DNA from: Lachnoclostridium sp. UBA933
GTDB lineage: Bacteria > Bacillota > Clostridia > Lachnospirales > Lachnospiraceae
Reading direction: 5' to 3'
Assembly (NCBI GenBank): GCA_002293545.1
Contig: DBDL01000056.1
Coordinates: 1 to 11,209 of the forward strand
DNA length: 11,209 bases
Part shown: positions 7,835 to 11,209 of the stretch, piece by piece
How positions within the stretch are numbered: position 1 is the first letter of the stretch
How the letters are laid out: each line of letters starts with the position of its first letter
Notes under the pieces: generated by a model
The model's input: the letters and a program-made list of their open reading frames with translations, nothing else
Told to the model about the DNA's origin: nothing
Database searches by the model: none
Translations under genes and position numbers: made by a program

Positions 7835-7847
7835 GTACGAATCGTAC
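7835..7847. promoter_or_regulatory. 13-bp palindrome before yyaC
   Basis: GTACGA-A-TCGTAC is a perfect inverted repeat around one central base, just after the predicted transcription start and about 9 bases before the weak GGAG ribosome site. It could be an operator or only an RNA stem; no regulator is identified. Confidence 0.35.
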
Positions 7848-7863
7848 GCAGAAACGGAGCTTT

Positions 7864-8439
7864 ATGATATATTATTTTGACACTGCCAAAAAGTCGGCAT
7901 TGATTGATTTTTCAAAGACACTGAAAACATTAATCTCAGAGAAAAAATGTAAAACAGAAAATATCAGTGAAATCGTTCTGATATGTATCGGTTCGGACCG
8001 GGCGACCGGCGACTGCTTAGGTCCGATGGTGGGACACCGCATGTCCAAATACCAAAGAAACTTTTCCGTATACGGAACATTGGAAAAGCCTGTCCATGCC
8101 AAAAACTTATCTGCCGCACTCAGCTTTATCGGCAAATACCACAAAGACGCATTGATTATTGCCATCGACGCCTCCCTTGGCAGAGCGGAACATGTCGGCT
8201 ATATTACGCTCGGTGAGGGTTCTCTTTCCCCCGGTGTAGGCGTTGATAAGGATTTACCGGACGTCGGCGACCTTTTTATCACCGGAATTGTCAATCTCGC
8301 CGCATTTAAAGGTGCCGGGCACTTGCTTCTGCAAACAACAAGACTGAACACGGTTATGCAGCTTACCGATTTTATCTGTATGGGGCTCAATCTTTGTCTT
8401 ACAGTAAAGTCCGTCCCTCTAACGCCCGCAGTAAAGTAA
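7864..8439 (+). CDS. yyaC: Spore protease YyaC family protein
   Basis: The 191-residue product matches the YyaC family, related to the HybD-type hydrogenase maturation peptidase fold and seen in spore formers. The signature is ICIGSDRATGDCLGPMVGHR (about residues 40-59), like the B. subtilis CIGTDRSTGDSLGP region, followed by ALIIAIDASLG and the glycine-rich LGEGSLSPGVGVDKDLPDVGD. The substrate is unknown; the family is tied to sporulation. The frame is open back to an ATG at 7756, but the extra 36 residues look unrelated to the family, no ribosome site precedes it, and GGAG (7856-7859) precedes the ATG at 7864, although spacing is short (four bases). It is the only plus-strand gene and lies between recR and the LysM gene, both minus. 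Its last 41 bases are antisense to the 3' end of recR. This gene suggests an endospore former. Confidence 0.88.
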   Translation: MIYYFDTAKKSALIDFSKTLKTLISEKKCKTENISEIVLICIGSDRATGDCLGPMVGHRMSKYQRNFSVYGTLEKPVHAKNLSAALSFIGKYHKDALIIAIDASLGRAEHVGYITLGEGSLSPGVGVDKDLPDVGDLFITGIVNLAAFKGAGHLLLQTTRLNTVMQLTDFICMGLNLCLTVKSVPLTPAVK

Positions 8440-8995
8440 CCTCGTCAATGTATTCTAAATCACCGCCGACCGGAACACCGCTTGCAATACGTGAAACCGG
8501 TATCCCTGTCGGTTTCACGAGTTTGCTTATATACATGGCAGTCGTTTCCCCCTCCAGCGACGAATTGGTGGCAATAATCAACTCCTCCACATCACCCTGC
8601 AAACGCTCCATTAATTCTTTCAAACGGATATCTCCCGGGCCGATACCGAGCATAGGGGAAATCGCACCGTGCAATACATGGTACACCCCTTCGTACTTGC
8701 CGGTCTTTTCATAAGCAACTAAATCTCTTGTGTTTTCCACTGCCATAATCAATTTCTTGTTTCTGTTTTGACTGGTGCAAATCGGGCAGTATTCTTTGTC
8801 TGTTAATGTGAAGCATGTCTTGCACAGACAGATTTTTTCTTTCGCCGTCGTCAGACTGTCTGCCAACTGTTCCACACGTTCCTTCGGCATGTTCAGCACA
8901 TGAAATGCCAGCCGCTGCGCCGTCTTGCTTCCGATCCCCGGAAGCCCTTCCAGTTCCTCAACAAGACGGTTAATCGCTTCACTGTAAAATTCCAT
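8399..8995 (-). CDS. recR: Recombination mediator RecR
   Basis: RecR works with RecO (and RecF) to load RecA on SSB-coated single-stranded DNA at gaps. The 198 residues match the usual length. In order: an N-terminal helix-hairpin-helix (LEGLPGIGSKTAQRLAFHVL, about 16-35), a zinc finger C58-x2-C61-x8-C70-x2-C73, a Toprim domain from about residue 81 (LIMAVENTRDLVAYEKTGKY, then GDIRLKEL), and the C-terminal IIATNSSLEGETTAMYISKL with the family ending RALEGR. The ATG overlaps the ybaB stop by one base (TGATG), so translation is probably coupled; a GGGGGAGGA site lies upstream within ybaB, about 12 bases from the ATG. It is the last gene of the dnaX-ybaB-recR cluster common in Firmicutes. Its 3' end overlaps convergent yyaC by 41 bp, and no terminator is evident there. 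Confidence 0.97.
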   Translation of the reverse strand: MEFYSEAINRLVEELEGLPGIGSKTAQRLAFHVLNMPKERVEQLADSLTTAKEKICLCKTCFTLTDKEYCPICTSQNRNKKLIMAVENTRDLVAYEKTGKYEGVYHVLHGAISPMLGIGPGDIRLKELMERLQGDVEELIIATNSSLEGETTAMYISKLVKPTGIPVSRIASGVPVGGDLEYIDEVTLLRALEGRTLL

Positions 8996-9348
8996 CAGAA
9001 CGGAAATCCTCCCCCAAGATCAAGTCCTCCGGTTAATGAATCCATCGCCCCTTTTGAATCTTTCTCAAGCTCACGAAGCGCCTCATTTGTCGCCGCCACA
9101 ATCAAATCCTCCAGCATTTCGATATCATCCGGATCCACTACTTCTTCTGACAGCTTTACAGAAACCACCTCTTTCGTCCCTGATATTTTCACTGTTACGG
9201 CACCGCCGCCAGCCGTCGCTTCGTATACCTTTTCTTCCAGTTCCTTTTTTTGCTCTTCCATCTGACGCTGCATTTTTTGCGCCTGTTTCATTAAATTATT
9301 CATGTTCCCCGGCATCCCGCCCTGGAAACCGCCTCCGCGTCTTGCCAT
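8995..9348 (-). CDS. ybaB: YbaB/EbfC family nucleoid-associated protein
   Basis: This family forms small dimers that bind DNA and are usually encoded between dnaX and recR, as here. The 117-residue protein has a Gly/Met-rich start (MARRGGGFQGGMPGNMNNLM), a long charged amphipathic helix (about 16-45, KQAQKMQRQMEEQKKELEEKV), a beta-sheet core with GGGAVTVKISGTKEVVSVKLSEEVVDPDDIEMLEDLI, a second helix (NEALRELEKDS), and a glycine-rich tail. AAAGGAGG (9357-9364), eight bases upstream, sets the start. It overlaps recR by one base and follows dnaX by 103 bp, a gap filled by a strong inverted repeat. Family identification is firm; the exact cellular role is unclear in all organisms. Confidence 0.95.
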   Translation of the reverse strand: MARRGGGFQGGMPGNMNNLMKQAQKMQRQMEEQKKELEEKVYEATAGGGAVTVKISGTKEVVSVKLSEEVVDPDDIEMLEDLIVAATNEALRELEKDSKGAMDSLTGGLDLGGGFPF

Positions 9349-9385
9349 TTCTTCTTCCTCCTTTAATATATATACAACGTAGGGG

Positions 9386-9423
9386 CTATATGAAATGACA
9401 GTTTTTTATGTCATTTCATATAG
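9386..9423. repeat. Perfect 15-bp inverted repeat between dnaX and ybaB
   Basis: CTATATGAAATGACA (9386-9400) is followed after eight bases by its exact complement (9409-9423). The loop is GTTTTTTA on the plus strand. No U-run follows on the minus strand, so it is not a standard terminator for dnaX. A second small hairpin (GTGGA/TCCAC, 9423-9441) abuts it on the dnaX side. Possible roles are mRNA processing, differential expression of dnaX and ybaB, or a remnant of a small repeat element. Confidence 0.8.
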
Positions 9424-9451
9424 TGGAAACATACCCTCCACTGATCGTCCG

Positions 9452-11029
9452 TCAATCCTTAACCTCCATTTTTACCCCTTTATGAATCCCAAACATTTCT
9501 CTTAGCTCTGGAATACTGTCATATTCCTGTTTGTTTTTCTGCAGCTTGACCATAACCTTCACTTCTTTTTTTATCTGGCTGCTAATGATGTGTTCTATTT
9601 CGTTCTTTTTATCTTCTTCCGCAAAATAACTTGCCGGCGTATCCTCATCAAATACCATAACCAGATGGTTATTTTCCGATACGCTCAATTTTACGTCCGC
9701 CATCATTCCCAAATCCACCGCATCAAACTTCCGGCTTATCGTATTCCAGTTCTTTGCCGCCTGCTCCAGTTCTTCGGGAACTGCTTTCGGATACTCTTTC
9801 TTCATCGGTTTCGCTTTTGCGTGGGATTCGGTATCCGGGGGCTTTCTGATTCCGTATTCCGGTGAAACTGGAATCCCGCTTTCCAACCGCTTCTCCATCT
9901 GTTCAATCCGCTGAACCAATGATTCATAATCCGATTCTGTCTGCGGTTTACACAGTTTAATCATTGTAGTTTCAAGCAATATCCGTTTGGATGCCGCATA
10001 TCTCATTTGATTCATCAGCTCGGACAAAATTCGGATATACCGGAATACGGTATCTATACTAATCTGTTCCGCCGCTTCTTTTAAATCCTCAAGACCTTCT
10101 TCGGATAAATCTATCATGTCTGCTGTATCTTCGGATGTTTTCCATAACAGCAGGTTCCTGAGATACCAGACAAACTCGGAAACAAACTGACTCAGGTCCT
10201 TCCCCTCCAGCACAAGTTTATCCAAACATTTCATGATTTCATGTACGTTTCCGCCGCTTAATGCGCCGATAAACTTCCCGTATTCCTCTTGATCCACCAT
10301 TCCTAGAATTCTCAAAACATTTTCATAGGTCAGCTTCTCTCCAAAATAAAAGGAAACACACTGCTCCAGTAAACTCAATCCGTCCCTTAACGCTCCGTCT
10401 GCCATTTTTGCAATATACCGGATTGCTTTTTCCTCCGCTTCCACCCCTTCTCTTTCAAGCAGCTCTGCCAGCCGGTCCGATATGGTATCTACCGTAATCC
10501 TCTTAAAATCATAACGCTGACACCTTGATAAAATCGTCATCGGTATCTTATGGACCTCCGTTGTCGCCAATATAAAAATCAAATACGGCGGCGGTTCCTC
10601 CAGTGTTTTTAAAAGGGCATTAAACGCACTTGTGGAAAGCATATGAACTTCATCCACGATATATACTTTATATTTCCCTTGCGCAGGGGAATAACGGACT
10701 TCTTCGATGACTTGGCGTATATCATCCACACGGTTGTTGGATGCCGCGTCGATTTCCACCACATTCATGGATGCCCCGGATCCGATTGCCCGGCACATTT
10801 CACATTCGCCGCATGGACCGTCTTCTGTCGGTGCCTCACAGTTCACAGCTTTGGCAAATACTTTGGCAACCGATGTTTTCCCGGTCCCCCGTGTTCCGCA
10901 AAAAAGGTAGGCATGTCCTATCCTGCTTGCTTTCAATTGATTTTTTAATATTGTAACAATCGCATCCTGACCCTTTACATCCTGAAATGTATCCGGACGG
11001 AATTTCCGGTATAATGCCTGATATGCCAT
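9452..11029 (-). CDS. dnaX: DNA polymerase III subunit gamma/tau
   Basis: DnaX is the ATPase motor of the clamp loader that places the beta sliding clamp on primed DNA. The 525-residue protein begins MAYQALYRKFRP, typical of the family. Walker A is GTRGTGKT (45-52). The zinc site is C64, C73, C76 and C79. Walker B is VYIVDEVH (122-129), followed by NALLKTLEEPP, the sensor I region ILATTE, and the SRC arginine-finger motif (168-170). The collar domain follows to about residue 360, then a hydrophilic linker and a C-terminal tau-type domain (about 415-525), short compared with E. coli tau (643). GAGGAG (11038-11043) is eight bases before the ATG. I see no A-AAA-AAG slippery heptamer in the linker, so a gamma form made by frameshift is not evident. 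It leads the dnaX-ybaB-recR cluster. Confidence 0.97.
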   Translation of the reverse strand: MAYQALYRKFRPDTFQDVKGQDAIVTILKNQLKASRIGHAYLFCGTRGTGKTSVAKVFAKAVNCEAPTEDGPCGECEMCRAIGSGASMNVVEIDAASNNRVDDIRQVIEEVRYSPAQGKYKVYIVDEVHMLSTSAFNALLKTLEEPPPYLIFILATTEVHKIPMTILSRCQRYDFKRITVDTISDRLAELLEREGVEAEEKAIRYIAKMADGALRDGLSLLEQCVSFYFGEKLTYENVLRILGMVDQEEYGKFIGALSGGNVHEIMKCLDKLVLEGKDLSQFVSEFVWYLRNLLLWKTSEDTADMIDLSEEGLEDLKEAAEQISIDTVFRYIRILSELMNQMRYAASKRILLETTMIKLCKPQTESDYESLVQRIEQMEKRLESGIPVSPEYGIRKPPDTESHAKAKPMKKEYPKAVPEELEQAAKNWNTISRKFDAVDLGMMADVKLSVSENNHLVMVFDEDTPASYFAEEDKKNEIEHIISSQIKKEVKVMVKLQKNKQEYDSIPELREMFGIHKGVKMEVKD

Positions 11030-11065
11030 AACAATAACTCCTCATAATCCGTTGCCGTTCCGCAC

Positions 11066-11133
11066 TGTTCTCCATGATTGCGCACATTTCTTACACACAA
11101 AATCTCCATGATTTCATACATTTCTGATACACA
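11066..11133. repeat. Two-copy 34-bp imperfect tandem repeat upstream of dnaX
   Basis: Units 11066-11099 and 11100-11133 match at 26 of 34 positions; both contain TCTCCATGATT and end in TACACA or TACACACA-like sequence. They lie in the presumed 5' leader of dnaX, 37 bases before its start. I see no convincing sigma-A promoter inside them. They may be a duplicated binding site or a relic of slipped replication. Confidence 0.6.
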
Positions 11134-11155
11134 AAAAACAGCTTGTTTTCGCTGT
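11133..11155 (-). terminator. Probable intrinsic terminator upstream of dnaX
   Basis: On the minus strand ACAGC pairs with GCTGT around the loop GAAAACAA and is followed directly by a run of T (11133-11138). The stem is only five pairs, so it is weak. It would end a transcript from beyond the right edge, separating it from dnaX. Confidence 0.45.
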
Positions 11156-11209
11156 GAGATGTCCGGATTTATGCTAATCTCCAAAATTGATTCCCAGGCT
11201 CCTTGCTTC
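11156..11209. other. Right-edge remainder, nothing identified
   Basis: A minus-strand frame is open from the edge through this stretch into dnaX, but it overlaps the dnaX start out of frame and has no recognisable family. The 3' end of an upstream RNA or gene may lie here; the visible part is too short to decide. Confidence 0.3.

Noticed and set aside
7756..7863. Longer yyaC start at ATG 7756
   Set aside because: No ribosome site, the extra 36 residues have no family resemblance, and a possible promoter and palindrome lie within it.
7872..8165. Minus-strand 97-codon frame inside yyaC
   Set aside because: It is a shadow of a well-supported gene, with no ribosome site or recognisable domain.
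10975..11209. Minus-strand frame open from the right edge into dnaX
   Set aside because: It overlaps the dnaX start out of frame, contains the tandem repeat and terminator-like hairpin, and shows no known family; low-complexity repeat coding is likely accidental.
11185..11209. Possible 3' part of the SRP RNA (GAAGCAAGGAGCC at the edge)
   Set aside because: SRP RNA often lies upstream of dnaX in Firmicutes, and the GAAGCA string is suggestive, but the partner strand is outside the window, so pairing cannot be tested.

Overview
The window looks like chromosomal DNA of a spore-forming Clostridia-type Firmicute, most likely of the Lachnospiraceae. The reasons are the strong AGGAGG ribosome sites, consensus sigma-A promoters, the 139-residue S12 with the Gram-positive-type insertion, a spore-protease-like YyaC gene, and a DUF5711 + CvpA + LysM membrane cluster. 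The family assignment is inference; no 16S rRNA is present. Nearly everything is on the minus strand; only yyaC is on the plus strand.

Reading in the direction of transcription (high to low coordinates): about 180 bp at the right edge carry a short tandem repeat and a probable terminator. Next comes the replication and repair cluster dnaX (clamp-loader tau subunit), ybaB/ebfC (nucleoid-associated protein) and recR (recombination mediator). A perfect 15-bp inverted repeat sits between dnaX and ybaB, and ybaB and recR overlap by one base. The tail of recR overlaps the tail of the convergent gene yyaC by 41 bp.

Across a 292-bp divergent spacer lies a three-gene membrane/envelope cluster. It encodes a LysM protein with one membrane helix and an N-terminal domain that resembles an MPN/JAB fold lacking its metal-binding histidines, then a membrane-anchored DUF5711 protein (probable beta-propeller), then a CvpA-family four-helix membrane protein.

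The left 4.4 kb is the str operon: rpsL, rpsG, fusA and tuf (tuf cut by the window edge). It has a perfect sigma-A promoter (TTGACA-17-TATAAT) before rpsL and a near-perfect second one in the fusA-tuf gap, so tuf can be transcribed on its own. Three starts need correction from the longest reading frame: rpsG uses GTG at 3786, fusA uses TTG at 3289, and the LysM protein starts at 7571.

The best candidates for something new are the apparently inactive MPN-like domain joined through a membrane helix to an outward-facing LysM domain, and an S12 protein with arginine at both classical streptomycin-resistance lysine positions. The rest is core housekeeping. I see no CRISPR array, prophage, insertion sequence, tRNA or rRNA gene.
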